DNA of 24,304 nt. Source: a virus. The notes below the pieces were generated by a model, which was not told the DNA's origin, did not search any database, and saw nothing but the letters and a program-made list of their open reading frames with translations. The stretch lies in IMG/VR virus record IMGVR_UViG_3300043446_004283, positions 1 to 24,304 of that record. The stretch is one strand, 5' to 3'. A program made the translations under genes and the position numbers. Shown here piece by piece: positions 1 through 7,827 of this stretch (positions are counted from its first letter, which is position 1; each line of letters starts with the position of its first letter).

Positions 1-1441
1 CACCACCCCAGTTAGAGGAGTTACCAGCAAGACGTTGGTTGTCACTACCGTAGATGATAGCAGGAGTGACGCTGATGTTATCAGACACTTGATACTTGTA
101 GAAAACTTCAAGCATCGTTGCCTTCTCAAGATCTTCACCAGTAGGTGCTTGACCGATAGCAACACCAGCAGAGTTACCATCAACAAACACATCTTCCCAC
201 TGAAGACCAGCAAACCAGGATTGACTATCGGTAGCAGCACTAGTAGTACCACTTACAGTGTTCCAACCATAACCTGCAGAGACAGAAGGAACAATACCAG
301 ACTTGGTGGGTTGCCAGTATGCATTCAGGGCATAACCGTTAGAGGTTTGACCAGGAACCAGAGTACCAGAAGAACCATCAAGACCGTTATATGTACGAAC
401 ACGAGTGCCTTCAGTACCATAACGATAACCGAAGGCAGCACCCCAGTTAGTGCCACGATAACCGATTTGTGCGAGAGTATTCAGAGCACCAGTCTCATCA
501 AACTCACCCTTAGAACTATCTTGACCTGCTTGGGCGACATAGTTTACACCAGCAACAAGACCTTTCTTACCATACTGAACACCGAAACCAGCACCAGTTG
601 CCTTGTTATAAACACCAGGAGTACCAGCAACAGCAAAGAAATCAAGAATACCAGACTTATAAGCAGAAGGCATCCAAGCAATCTCGGTGTTACGAACAGC
701 AGCACCAGCAGTCAGAGTTGCTTTGTTATTGAAAGCAGGGAACTGATAGTACAGACGGTCGATAACTACATTGTTACCAACTTCACTGGAAGTGTTGTCT
801 GCCTTGTCCAGTTTGAACAGAGAAGAACTAGAACCAAAAGGATCACTACTGAAGTTAGCAGAACGCAAACGGGTCTTGAGTAGATCCTTACCAGTGAATG
901 AGGTATCCAGATTTAGACGAAGATCGTAGTTAAATGCAGCGTGAGTTACATCACCACCTTTGGTTTGATAATCATCAACGTTACCGAGAACGAAGGATGC
1001 TTCACCACGGAGTTTAGTAGTGGTGGAGAACTGGGTTGCTTCTAGTTGTCCAACCTGTGCTTCCAGTTTGGTAACAGAACCCTGAATAACAGTAAGTTCA
1101 TTGCGGAACTCATCAGCAAGACGCTTCAGTTCATCAGTTTGTTCGGTTACACGATCAAGGCAAGCATTGAGAAGTGCTGCTGCCTCAAATCGGGTCATTG
1201 CCTTACTACCACCATAGGTGCCGTTAGGATAACCAGCAACACAACCATAACGTTCTACAAGATTGTTGAGTGCCTGATATGCCCAATCGGTGGGTTGCAC
1301 ATCAGAAAGTTGTGAAACGCTTGTTACCTGTTCGGAGGAATATTGATTGACTGCTGCCATATTAAGATCTGCGGCATTCGCAGCAACAGGAGCAACCATT
1401 CCCAGAGCAACAGGTGCAAGCATCAGTTGTTTGAGTTTCAT
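1..1441 (-). CDS. SLH-domain OprB/Som-type outer-membrane porin (3' end outside window)
   Basis: Beta-barrel porin of the cyanobacterial Som/OprB type, expected to let small solutes cross the outer membrane. The frame is open from ATG 1441 to the window edge (480 codons). Residues 1 to about 23 form a signal peptide ending AANA. Residues about 40-100 form an SLH-like domain (peptidoglycan or wall anchoring) containing WAYQAL, ERYG and MTRFEAAALL. A short coiled-coil stretch rich in Glu and Leu follows, then alternating polar and aromatic strands rich in Gly, Tyr and Asn. The last visible residues (IIYGSDNQR, NSSNWGG) look like the final strands, so only a few residues should be missing. It has its own promoter just upstream and a 5' leader hairpin; I see no Shine-Dalgarno. 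Codons look richer in GC than in the sugar genes. A porin next to phage-like genes is unusual and suggests host-derived DNA. Family call is firm; phage location is inferred. Confidence 0.9.
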   Translation of the reverse strand, partial: MKLKQLMLAPVALGMVAPVAANAADLNMAAVNQYSSEQVTSVSQLSDVQPTDWAYQALNNLVERYGCVAGYPNGTYGGSKAMTRFEAAALLNACLDRVTEQTDELKRLADEFRNELTVIQGSVTKLEAQVGQLEATQFSTTTKLRGEASFVLGNVDDYQTKGGDVTHAAFNYDLRLNLDTSFTGKDLLKTRLRSANFSSDPFGSSSSLFKLDKADNTSSEVGNNVVIDRLYYQFPAFNNKATLTAGAAVRNTEIAWMPSAYKSGILDFFAVAGTPGVYNKATGAGFGVQYGKKGLVAGVNYVAQAGQDSSKGEFDETGALNTLAQIGYRGTNWGAAFGYRYGTEGTRVRTYNGLDGSSGTLVPGQTSNGYALNAYWQPTKSGIVPSVSAGYGWNTVSGTTSAATDSQSWFAGLQWEDVFVDGNSAGVAIGQAPTGEDLEKATMLEVFYKYQVSDNISVTPAIIYGSDNQRLAGNSSNWGG

Positions 1442-1470
1442 AAAAATGTTTATGTACTATAGGACAAATG

Positions 1471-1495
1471 TTAAGAATTACAACTGAATTCTTAA
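1471..1495 (-). other. 9-bp hairpin in the porin 5' leader
   Basis: TTAAGAATT and AATTCTTAA form a perfect 9-bp stem around a 7-base loop. It begins about 4 bases after the predicted transcription start (about 1499). No U-tract follows, so it is not a typical terminator. A stem-loop at the very 5' end of an outer-membrane protein mRNA is a known stabilising arrangement (E. coli ompA); that role here is inferred. Confidence 0.6.
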
Positions 1496-1505
1496 GTACT
1501 TATTT

Positions 1506-1534
1506 AGTATAAAGGATTTCTTTATAGGTGTCAA
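1506..1534 (-). promoter_or_regulatory. sigma-70-type promoter of the porin gene
   Basis: Minus strand reads TTGACA (1529-1534), a 17-bp spacer, then TATACT (1506-1511), with a start predicted near 1499. The -35 box contains the TGA stop (1531-1533) of the preceding glycosyltransferase gene. A CTAAATA motif, proposed as a late-promoter element in some cyanophages, overlaps downstream at 1501-1507, so early and late control may both apply. Confidence 0.7.
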
Positions 1535-2328
1535 GAGTTTTGTTGCATGGATGAATTCTCTGTTATTCGACCAAGATATGGATCATAATTCATATACTCT
1601 TTTATATTAATATCAACACCACTCTGCTCCCAAAAATTCAACAAAGCATCGTGAGGTGCTTTATGAAAAATACTAAGATGTTCTGGATGAATTGCCGATC
1701 CCATCTCTAGATTGTATAAGAACAATGGAATAGTATATGTTTTCCCTGTTTCCAAAATAGTATCTTCAGAAACTGCTCTTGGTTTTACTCCATTATCAAG
1801 TTTATACTTATCTCCACGAATATGATGTTTCATCATTTTTGTCGCATGATGTCTAGTGATTAAGTATATTGCGGCAGAAAAATCATTGATAAATTTAAGA
1901 TGCAATTTAACATGAATATCTCCTGTGCAAATTGTAGTTAATTGTACACAGTCCCAATCATATGGAACTTCTGCAAAGAAATCATTCCAAGTAAAATTCC
2001 AATGTTTTACAATATCGAAATTAACATCATCTTCCAAAATTAAACAATAATCTGCATCACTATTTTCATAGAAATGTTTAATCGCCTTTAAATGAGACAT
2101 ACAACATCCCAACTCATTTTGTGATACATTATCAGGAATTCTTCCTTTCAAATAACTTGAGACATCATCTTCTCTACCATCGTATCCAGAAATACGAGTA
2201 TGATTTTCAATTTCCCAATATTTAAATTGCCGTTCCATATACTCACATCGATGAGTATCTGAATCAAGATTAATCCAGTAAATATGAGGAATACCTTTAA
2301 GTTTATAAGAGGACTTATTTTTGTCCAT
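1531..2328 (-). CDS. GT25-family glycosyltransferase (LPS beta-galactosyltransferase-like)
   Basis: Transfers a sugar, usually galactose, onto lipooligosaccharide or O-antigen in the cytoplasm. The 265-residue protein has the GT25 layout: IYWINLDSDTHR near residues 17-27 (the family's 'NLDxxxxR' opening), ELGCCMSHLKAI at about 72-83, and the metal-binding LEDDV at 98-102. I chose ATG 2328 over an upstream in-frame start at 2349 because it gives a 14-base overlap with the previous gene, as at two other junctions in this cluster, and puts the family motif near the N-terminus. It is the last gene of the polysaccharide cluster. Its stop codon lies inside the porin promoter's -35 box. Donor and acceptor cannot be read from sequence. 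Confidence 0.85.
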   Translation of the reverse strand: MDKNKSSYKLKGIPHIYWINLDSDTHRCEYMERQFKYWEIENHTRISGYDGREDDVSSYLKGRIPDNVSQNELGCCMSHLKAIKHFYENSDADYCLILEDDVNFDIVKHWNFTWNDFFAEVPYDWDCVQLTTICTGDIHVKLHLKFINDFSAAIYLITRHHATKMMKHHIRGDKYKLDNGVKPRAVSEDTILETGKTYTIPLFLYNLEMGSAIHPEHLSIFHKAPHDALLNFWEQSGVDINIKEYMNYDPYLGRITENSSMQQNS

Positions 2329-3139
2329 CACAAATTCTGATCCAGTCATCGGGAATTAAATCTTTAGTATCATGATCTTTTGTATATCCGGTTTTTCCAA
2401 ACCACTGTAGTGGGGAAATTACCAATTTATTTTTATTTTTTGAAAGCCATGCCCCCCACCAAGAGAATGAAGAATTTGCAATAATAAAATCATTACAAAG
2501 AGACATTAGACATAGATCAATCCTATTATCAGTATTCTCAGAAATCATAAAACGATCATCTGAAAAAAGTTCTTGTTGCTGACACCAATTAGGATCATCA
2601 GAAAAAACAATAACATTTCTATTATAATCAAAATGTTTGAGTGCTGCAGCATAATATTCAAGTGGAAGATTGAAATGATTTTCACTATTTGAAAGATAGT
2701 CCGTGCGACGAACATGCAAAGCAATCGGATTATCAACAGAAGAAATCATTTCCTTACAAGGTTTTAAGATTTCATCTTTAAAAGTAAAATCCTCACGAAT
2801 TTCATCTTCAATATGTTTAAAATATTTTTCTGTTTGAAAATATCCTTGAAGAGTCACATGGTCGGGACAAAGACTAAAAAGTTCTTCATCAAAATGAAAA
2901 AATCTTTCTACTACTACTGGAGCATGTCCATTATTTAATAGTCCAATATTAACATTCAAATCAAAAGAATCAAATAGTTCTGTTCTTAGTTTGTTACCAA
3001 TTCCATCATCAACCGCTTGAGTATGATTTGGAATGCAAATTTCTACTCCCGTATTTCTTGCAATTCCTTTAAGTGATGCATATTGAAACATTTGATTGGC
3101 AAATCTTCCCATTCGCCCGAGTGCATTAAATCCTATCAT
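2315..3139 (-). CDS. GT11 alpha-1,2-fucosyltransferase-like enzyme (copy A)
   Basis: GT11 enzymes transfer L-fucose from GDP-fucose in alpha-1,2 linkage; some relatives transfer colitose. The 274-residue protein shows the family order: GRFANQMFQYA near residues 11-21 (usual GxLGNQMFQYA), the donor-binding HVRRTDY at 142-148, VFSDDPNWC at 178-186, and NSSFSWWGAWL at 222-232. The length is normal. It overlaps the upstream GT2/GT7-like gene by ATGA and the downstream GT25 gene by 14 bases, so translation is probably coupled. A clear paralogue lies at 3939-4808, with the intervening glycosyltransferase between the two. The donor may be GDP-fucose from the host or GDP-colitose made by this cluster; I cannot decide. 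Confidence 0.9.
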   Translation of the reverse strand: MIGFNALGRMGRFANQMFQYASLKGIARNTGVEICIPNHTQAVDDGIGNKLRTELFDSFDLNVNIGLLNNGHAPVVVERFFHFDEELFSLCPDHVTLQGYFQTEKYFKHIEDEIREDFTFKDEILKPCKEMISSVDNPIALHVRRTDYLSNSENHFNLPLEYYAAALKHFDYNRNVIVFSDDPNWCQQQELFSDDRFMISENTDNRIDLCLMSLCNDFIIANSSFSWWGAWLSKNKNKLVISPLQWFGKTGYTKDHDTKDLIPDDWIRICDGQK

Positions 3140-3942
3140 TTCATTTGTGTTTTTCGTGTTTTTAGATAGTCTTGTTTTTTATAATACTCTATTAATTGTT
3201 CTCTGTCAAATGACTTGATTGTATTCCAAAGGACCCAATTATTATTAAAATTAGGATTACTAAACCAAGAATTATTTGTTCTTGAGTGCTCTAAATGATA
3301 AACATAATTATCAATTCTTCCGATTCGATTTCCAAGAACACTCATTCGATAATAAAACTCATCGTCCTCACAACCCCAAGAAATAAAGTTTTCATTCATC
3401 ATATAAGAGTCAATATACTTCTGACGATTTACAAACTGTGTCCATCCAATAGTAGAATTGGATAATGTTTTCTGTTTATCAAGAACAGATATGTCAAGAT
3501 GTTTTATAAACTCTTTGTAAATATCATGATTGTATTCAGCACGCCACTGATATACTCCACAACCATATGGATACACTACATCTGCTCGATTTAAATTTAT
3601 TTCTTCATATGCTTGGTAATATGATTCTAAAGGAAGGATACAATCTATATCATAATTTGCAACCACTTTTGTATTAGCAGCAACAATCAAATCATTCAAA
3701 ATTTTACTTTTGCAAAACAGAGGTTCTTGATTTTCCTCGTAAAGATAAGTTAGGTTAGAAGTATCAACATACTTTTTGATTTCAGGAATTGCCCTAAATT
3801 GAAAAATTGGTTGATTAGAAACTTCTTTTACAATCACCTTTGCTGGTACATGCTTAAGAAGGTAAGAGACTGATGATATGATGTTTCTTAGTCTATCTTC
3901 TGTCTCTATTCTGGTTGGAATTAAAAATGTTAAATCCATCAT
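3136..3942 (-). CDS. GT-A glycosyltransferase with GT7-like C-terminal domain
   Basis: A 268-residue family 2-like glycosyltransferase. The N-terminus LTFLIPTRIE opens the Rossmann-like nucleotide-sugar fold. NYDIDC at about residues 96-101 carries a DxD metal site. A second block near residues 190-205, WGCEDDEFYYR, is the GT7 (galactosyltransferase C-terminal) signature, in which the EDD aspartates contribute to binding and catalysis; GWTQFVNR before it is also typical. No membrane segment is visible, so it acts at the inner face of the membrane on a growing glycan. It starts by ATGA overlap with GT11 copy B and ends by ATGA overlap with copy A. An ATGATG start leaves a one-codon uncertainty. 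The transferred sugar is unknown. Confidence 0.75.
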   Translation of the reverse strand: MMDLTFLIPTRIETEDRLRNIISSVSYLLKHVPAKVIVKEVSNQPIFQFRAIPEIKKYVDTSNLTYLYEENQEPLFCKSKILNDLIVAANTKVVANYDIDCILPLESYYQAYEEINLNRADVVYPYGCGVYQWRAEYNHDIYKEFIKHLDISVLDKQKTLSNSTIGWTQFVNRQKYIDSYMMNENFISWGCEDDEFYYRMSVLGNRIGRIDNYVYHLEHSRTNNSWFSNPNFNNNWVLWNTIKSFDREQLIEYYKKQDYLKTRKTQMK

Positions 3943-4808
3943 CTCTGAATCCTCTCATCAGGAATTGGTTCAACAACCCAGGACTCAGGAATTAAATCTT
4001 TAATATTATTAAAAGAAAGTCTTTCGCCAAACCAAGGACTTTGAGTAATAACTTTTTTGTTTGGATTCTTTTGTAACCAAGCTCCCCACCAAGAAAGAGA
4101 ACTATTTGCAATAATGGCATCACTACACAGTGTCATCATGCACAGATCATAAAATGGAACAAGTGATTTTTCCATTTGACCAGCACCATTCAATACTTCT
4201 TTTGGATAGTAAATTCTTGTTTCCGAAAGGTAAAAACGGTCACCTTGGAAAAGTTTCTGATCTTTCACCCAATCCAAATCATCAGAACAAATAAGAACTG
4301 GTTGATTATCGCTGAAATGTTTTTCAAGTAGGTATTCATAGTGATCCACAGTTGGCATTGGATACCAATCTGGACGACCTATGTTATCGCCCCTACGAAT
4401 ATGAAGAAGAACAATGTTTCCATTGAACTGACTCATAAACTCATTACAAGTTTCATAAATCTCATCTTTAAATTCATAGTCTTCACGAATCGAATCTTCA
4501 ATGTGTTTGAAGTATTTTTCAGATTGGCGATAACCATCAATATTTACATTATCTGGACAGTTGTTAAAAATCTCCTCATCAAACTCAAATCCAGGTTCAT
4601 CATATGTTGGTCCATTTATAAGTCCAACACTCCGAAGATTCTTAAGTTTAAATGCATCAAAAAGACCGTAGTTAGCGTAAGTTGGAGTATCCTCTGGAGG
4701 AATACACCAATCTAGATTATTATTTGCAGCAATTCCTCTTAATGCTGCATACTGAAACATTTGATTTCCTAGACGACCATTTGTTCCAAGTCGGTTATAT
4801 CCAATCAT
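3939..4808 (-). CDS. GT11 alpha-1,2-fucosyltransferase-like enzyme (copy B)
   Basis: Second GT11 enzyme, 289 residues. It shows GRLGNQMFQYA near residues 11-21, HIRRGD at 136-141, ICSDDLDW near 178, and IIANSSLSWWGAWL in the C-terminal third. It shares long near-identical stretches with copy A (FDEEIF, NCPDNV, SEKYFKHIED, IRED, FKDEI) but has an extra loop after HIRRGD and another before the C-terminal motif, so specificity may differ. It starts with an ATGA overlap on the UDP-glucose dehydrogenase-type gene and ends with one on the next glycosyltransferase. Duplication within the cluster is the simplest origin. Fucose or colitose are the candidate sugars, given Gmd and the ColD-like enzyme at the cluster's start. 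Confidence 0.9.
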   Translation of the reverse strand: MIGYNRLGTNGRLGNQMFQYAALRGIAANNNLDWCIPPEDTPTYANYGLFDAFKLKNLRSVGLINGPTYDEPGFEFDEEIFNNCPDNVNIDGYRQSEKYFKHIEDSIREDYEFKDEIYETCNEFMSQFNGNIVLLHIRRGDNIGRPDWYPMPTVDHYEYLLEKHFSDNQPVLICSDDLDWVKDQKLFQGDRFYLSETRIYYPKEVLNGAGQMEKSLVPFYDLCMMTLCSDAIIANSSLSWWGAWLQKNPNKKVITQSPWFGERLSFNNIKDLIPESWVVEPIPDERIQR

Positions 4809-5947
4809 AAATCAATCCAAAATACTTCTTCATTGGGAATAGCAAAAATTAGTCCATCACCATATAGTGCCTCTAATCTATCTCTTACTTCAACATCAAT
4901 CATATCATAGTCAGTGACATAAACCTTATAATTCTCACCAATCAAATCATGACATAAACGATACTGTTGACTTTCTGTAAGAATATCTGTACCTTTCTTA
5001 TAGGTAATATAATGAAAAGCAAAAGGTAGATTTTGAGTGTTCTTTTCAATAAAGTAATTCTTCAAAAACTTTGAGTGTTCATTATTAAAACTGTCTGTGA
5101 TCATTCCAAGATTATATTCCAATCCAAGTTTTTGTGCATAAGCAGCAAAAGAACGATTGTCTCTTGGTAAGCATGGACCACCAAATCCATATCCATATTT
5201 TAGAAACTTGTTTCCAATTCTAGAATCATTACCAATAGAAGATAGAACATTATCAATTTCGCTTTCTAATCCAGACTTAGTTAGAACTTCACCTACCATA
5301 TTAGCATAACTAATCTTTGTAGTTAGATAGCAGTTAATTGCAAGTTTTACAACTTCAGCAGCAGTCAAAGACATAAAATTAATCTTAGGTTCTGTTACCT
5401 GAATTTTATGATAAATTTCTTCAATTAAACTTTTAGTGTCTCCTTCCGGTCCACCAACCAAAACCATATCAGCATATTGGAGATCTCTTACAATTGTTCC
5501 CTGAGCAATAAACTCAGGATTATAAAATACATCTACACCGAAAACATTCAGTTGAGATTGAAATTGTTCGCAATCACCAGGATTGGTAGTGCATCCGACT
5601 ACAAGAGATTTTCCATGCACTGGATGATCACACTCCTGAAAATCATTTACAACTTGCCAAACAGAACTTACATCATAACTACCGTCAGGCAAAGAAGGAG
5701 TTGCGACTAGAGTGTAAATTAAATCGCATTCTAGAATAACTTCTTTGTTGTCAGTCGTTGCTCTAAAGTTCTTAACAGACTTCAGAAGATTTTTTACCTC
5801 AGATTCTCGTGTATTAATCTCCCTTTCGTTCAAACTATTCACATAATCCTCACGAACGTCTGAAACCAGAACCTCATATCCTGCTTTTTCTAAAAGAAGT
5901 GCGAAACAGATTCCAAGTCTGCCTGCACCAATAACTCCAATTTTCAT
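4805..5947 (-). CDS. UDP-glucose/GDP-mannose dehydrogenase family enzyme
   Basis: NAD-dependent four-electron oxidation of a UDP- or GDP-sugar to the uronate. The 380-residue protein opens with GVIGAGRLG (residues 4-12, Rossmann NAD site). It then has CTTNPGDC near 119-126, NPEFIAQGT at 143-151, the helix EVVKLAINCY at 198-207 (Lys201 and Asn205 match substrate-site residues) and GPCLPRD at 257-263, where Cys259 is the catalytic thiol (usually GSCFPKD). It is shorter than the usual 430-450 residues; the C-terminal nucleotide-sugar domain is compact and diverged but still present. The gene overlaps the upstream NadE gene by ATGA and the downstream GT11 gene by ATGA. UDP-glucose is the likeliest substrate (giving UDP-glucuronate), but GDP-mannose or UDP-N-acetyl sugars are possible. 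Confidence 0.85.
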   Translation of the reverse strand: MKIGVIGAGRLGICFALLLEKAGYEVLVSDVREDYVNSLNEREINTRESEVKNLLKSVKNFRATTDNKEVILECDLIYTLVATPSLPDGSYDVSSVWQVVNDFQECDHPVHGKSLVVGCTTNPGDCEQFQSQLNVFGVDVFYNPEFIAQGTIVRDLQYADMVLVGGPEGDTKSLIEEIYHKIQVTEPKINFMSLTAAEVVKLAINCYLTTKISYANMVGEVLTKSGLESEIDNVLSSIGNDSRIGNKFLKYGYGFGGPCLPRDNRSFAAYAQKLGLEYNLGMITDSFNNEHSKFLKNYFIEKNTQNLPFAFHYITYKKGTDILTESQQYRLCHDLIGENYKVYVTDYDMIDVEVRDRLEALYGDGLIFAIPNEEVFWIDL

Positions 5948-6717
5948 AGTTTAAATGTAGGAATAGAAACCATTTTATGTTTGTTTTGTTTATGGAACTT
6001 TTGATAGATATTAACTGCTAAAGTTTGTTCTTCATTGAGGAACATAGGATCTTCATTCAGACCATCTTCCATTACCCATTCTAACATTTCATAAGAAGTA
6101 CCGATTTGATCTTCATCGGTTCTTCCATCATCCCAAAGACCATCAGTAGGAGAGGCATCAATAATGCGTTGATCTACACCAAAATGCCTACCAAGTTCCC
6201 ATACTTCAGTCTTATAGAGATCTGCGATAGGAGCAACATCAACTCCACCGTCACCATATTTAGTATAAAATCCTACACCATAATCCTCAACCTTATTACC
6301 AGTTCCGACCACAATACCACCAATGGAAGTAGCAACTTGATAGAGAGTTACCATCCGAAGACGAGAACGACTATTTGTTAGGGCAAGTCTATCACTTCCA
6401 AACTCTTTCATAGTAAATTTAAAAGTCTCAAAGACTTTTGTTAAATCGTACTTATAAGTGACCACATTAGTAAAGTTTGATTGAAGCCACTCAAGGTGAG
6501 CATCAGAGAGATTTTCCTGTTCTTCTTTCTGATGGATTGGCATACCTAAAGCATAAACCGGAAGACCAGTTTTTGCTGCAAGTGTTGAAGAAACAGCAGA
6601 ATCAATTCCGCCAGAAACTCCAACAACAAATGCTTTAATATTATACTCTAATGCATAGTTACTCAACCACTTTACTATTCTATTTTCTAATACCGTATAA
6701 TCAGAAATTCTATTCAT
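5944..6717 (-). CDS. nadE: NAD synthetase (ammonia-dependent type)
   Basis: Amidates deamido-NAD with ATP and ammonia to give NAD. The 257-residue protein is a stand-alone synthetase domain without the glutaminase part. It carries the ATP-pyrophosphatase loop SGGIDS at residues 35-40, GTGNKVEDYGVGFYTKYGDG in the middle (the NadE signature with the deamido-NAD site), and PIADLYKTEVWELG after it. I chose ATG 6717 rather than an in-frame TTG at 6726. It sits 35 bases after the cupin gene and overlaps the dehydrogenase gene by ATGA. NadE-like proteins occur in other surface-sugar clusters, where they may amidate sugars instead. Here it could restore NAD for the several NAD(P)-dependent enzymes of the cluster; that is inference. 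Confidence 0.85.
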   Translation of the reverse strand: MNRISDYTVLENRIVKWLSNYALEYNIKAFVVGVSGGIDSAVSSTLAAKTGLPVYALGMPIHQKEEQENLSDAHLEWLQSNFTNVVTYKYDLTKVFETFKFTMKEFGSDRLALTNSRSRLRMVTLYQVATSIGGIVVGTGNKVEDYGVGFYTKYGDGGVDVAPIADLYKTEVWELGRHFGVDQRIIDASPTDGLWDDGRTDEDQIGTSYEMLEWVMEDGLNEDPMFLNEEQTLAVNIYQKFHKQNKHKMVSIPTFKL

Positions 6718-6739
6718 TGGAACCAAAAAACTTTTAATT

Positions 6740-6745
6740 ATTATA
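6740..6745 (-). promoter_or_regulatory. possible weak internal -10 element before nadE
   Basis: The largest gap inside this part of the cluster (35 bases before ATG 6717) holds a perfect TATAAT. The -35 region 17 bases upstream reads TGGTAG, a poor match, so this is a tentative internal promoter only. Confidence 0.25.
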
Positions 6746-6752
6746 ACATAAA

Positions 6753-7100
6753 TTAAGTTGTTCTACCATAGTCATCTTCGATTCTTTCTATATCAGTTTC
6801 CTCACATTTATCGCCCATTTGAACTTCATAAAAAAGAATGCCATTAGAACTTGCTTTCATTCTATGAACTTGTTTGAGATTAATCTTAAAAAAGTCTCCA
6901 ACTTTAACAGAGGAAATATTTTCATCCAAAGTTATAAATCCACTACCTTCAACAATAATCCAATACTCTTCTCTCTGATTATGATATTGAAGGGAAAATT
7001 GTTGATTCGGATTTACATAAATTTTCTTAAGTTTATATCCACTACTTTCTTCGATAGTTTCAAACCAACCCCAAGGTCTTTCTTCTCTATTCATTTTCAT
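6753..7100 (-). CDS. Stand-alone cupin, mannose-6-phosphate isomerase type II-like
   Basis: A single cupin barrel of 115 residues that matches the C-terminal isomerase domain of ManC-type bifunctional enzymes. Those interconvert mannose-6-phosphate and fructose-6-phosphate or act as guanylyltransferase partners. The opening ERPWGW, then KIYVNPNQQFSLQYHNQREEYW and later GSGFITLD and KINLKQVHRM, give the metal-site residues (His and Glu in HNQREEYW, His in QVHRM). The guanylyltransferase domain is absent. I chose ATG 7100 because it gives a 14-base overlap with the upstream gene and places ERPWGW at the N-terminus as in the family; an earlier start at 7127 would overlap 41 bases. It could feed GDP-mannose synthesis, the precursor for Gmd and the 3,5-epimerase. 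Confidence 0.8.
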   Translation of the reverse strand: MKMNREERPWGWFETIEESSGYKLKKIYVNPNQQFSLQYHNQREEYWIIVEGSGFITLDENISSVKVGDFFKINLKQVHRMKASSNGILFYEVQMGDKCEETDIERIEDDYGRTT

Positions 7101-7827
7101 AAATCCAGTTAGGGTTTCTATACACAAGATTTATCTCATTATGATGAGTCTGTTCCTGATTTGGATGCCTTCTTTGGTACATATGAATTTCATTGTTATG
7201 GCAATATTTGTCTATGAGATAGCAAATAGATGTACCAACAGTATGAATCTCCGATGCATTTTCAAAAGCTTTAATCCAATCAAAAACATTAAATCCATTA
7301 GATTTATCTTGTTCAAGACTCATATAGTGAACTTTTTTATCTGTATTTACAGCAAAATTGTCAGAATCATCTGGATCAGTACCAAATGCACGATTAACGA
7401 TTACATACTCTCCAGTAAGACCATATGTTTCTATCAGTTTATTTTCTCTTTCCCCGTCTCTAATAATTTCAAAAGATTTTCGATAATCCGAAATTGGGAC
7501 AGAAAGAAAATAATATTTTGCCGCCATTACAGAACATTTTGGTAGATATCTGTCTGCGAAACTTGCAGGAACATAAAGTTCATTTTCAGTCTGATGAATA
7601 TTGATAGTTCCATAATATTGCTTCAGAGGAAAATTATCAGACTCTCTAACCCAAACCAAATTTTCTTTTTTGAGATAGGTTGAAATTAGATCATAATATA
7701 CATCACCTACAGGATAGTATACAATATATCCATCATTAATAATAACATCAACAAGTTTTTGAATCCATAAAATATCTCCAAGACCAACTGGTTGGTAGAT
7801 AAGACAAGTTTTATTTGTAATAGTCAT
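7087..7827 (-). CDS. GT-B/heptosyltransferase-like protein of unknown specificity
   Basis: I do not recognise a named enzyme. The 246-residue protein starts YQPVGLGDILWIQKLV (residues 11-26), which resembles the GDxL opening of GT9 heptosyltransferases. Near the C-terminus ASEIHTVGTSICYLIDKY resembles the GT-B motif in which a Gly-Thr/Ser turn binds the sugar nucleotide. Between these are aromatic-rich segments without clear motifs. There is no signal peptide or membrane segment. The start overlaps the SDR gene by 17 bases and the end overlaps the cupin gene by 14 bases, so it is surely part of the operon. Likely a glycosyltransferase working on the LPS; the donor is unknown. Two other genes in the cluster (15314-16243, 16234-17124) look loosely similar in fold. 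Confidence 0.55.
   Translation of the reverse strand: MTITNKTCLIYQPVGLGDILWIQKLVDVIINDGYIVYYPVGDVYYDLISTYLKKENLVWVRESDNFPLKQYYGTINIHQTENELYVPASFADRYLPKCSVMAAKYYFLSVPISDYRKSFEIIRDGERENKLIETYGLTGEYVIVNRAFGTDPDDSDNFAVNTDKKVHYMSLEQDKSNGFNVFDWIKAFENASEIHTVGTSICYLIDKYCHNNEIHMYQRRHPNQEQTHHNEINLVYRNPNWIYENE

Noticed and set aside
35-883. Long open frame on the + strand (about 282 codons) opposite the porin
   Set aside because: Its product is Ser/Thr-rich low-complexity without motifs; it mirrors the codon pattern of the porin on the other strand.
5944-6726. NadE start at TTG 6726
   Set aside because: An ATG three codons later (6717) begins the conserved region and is the more usual start.
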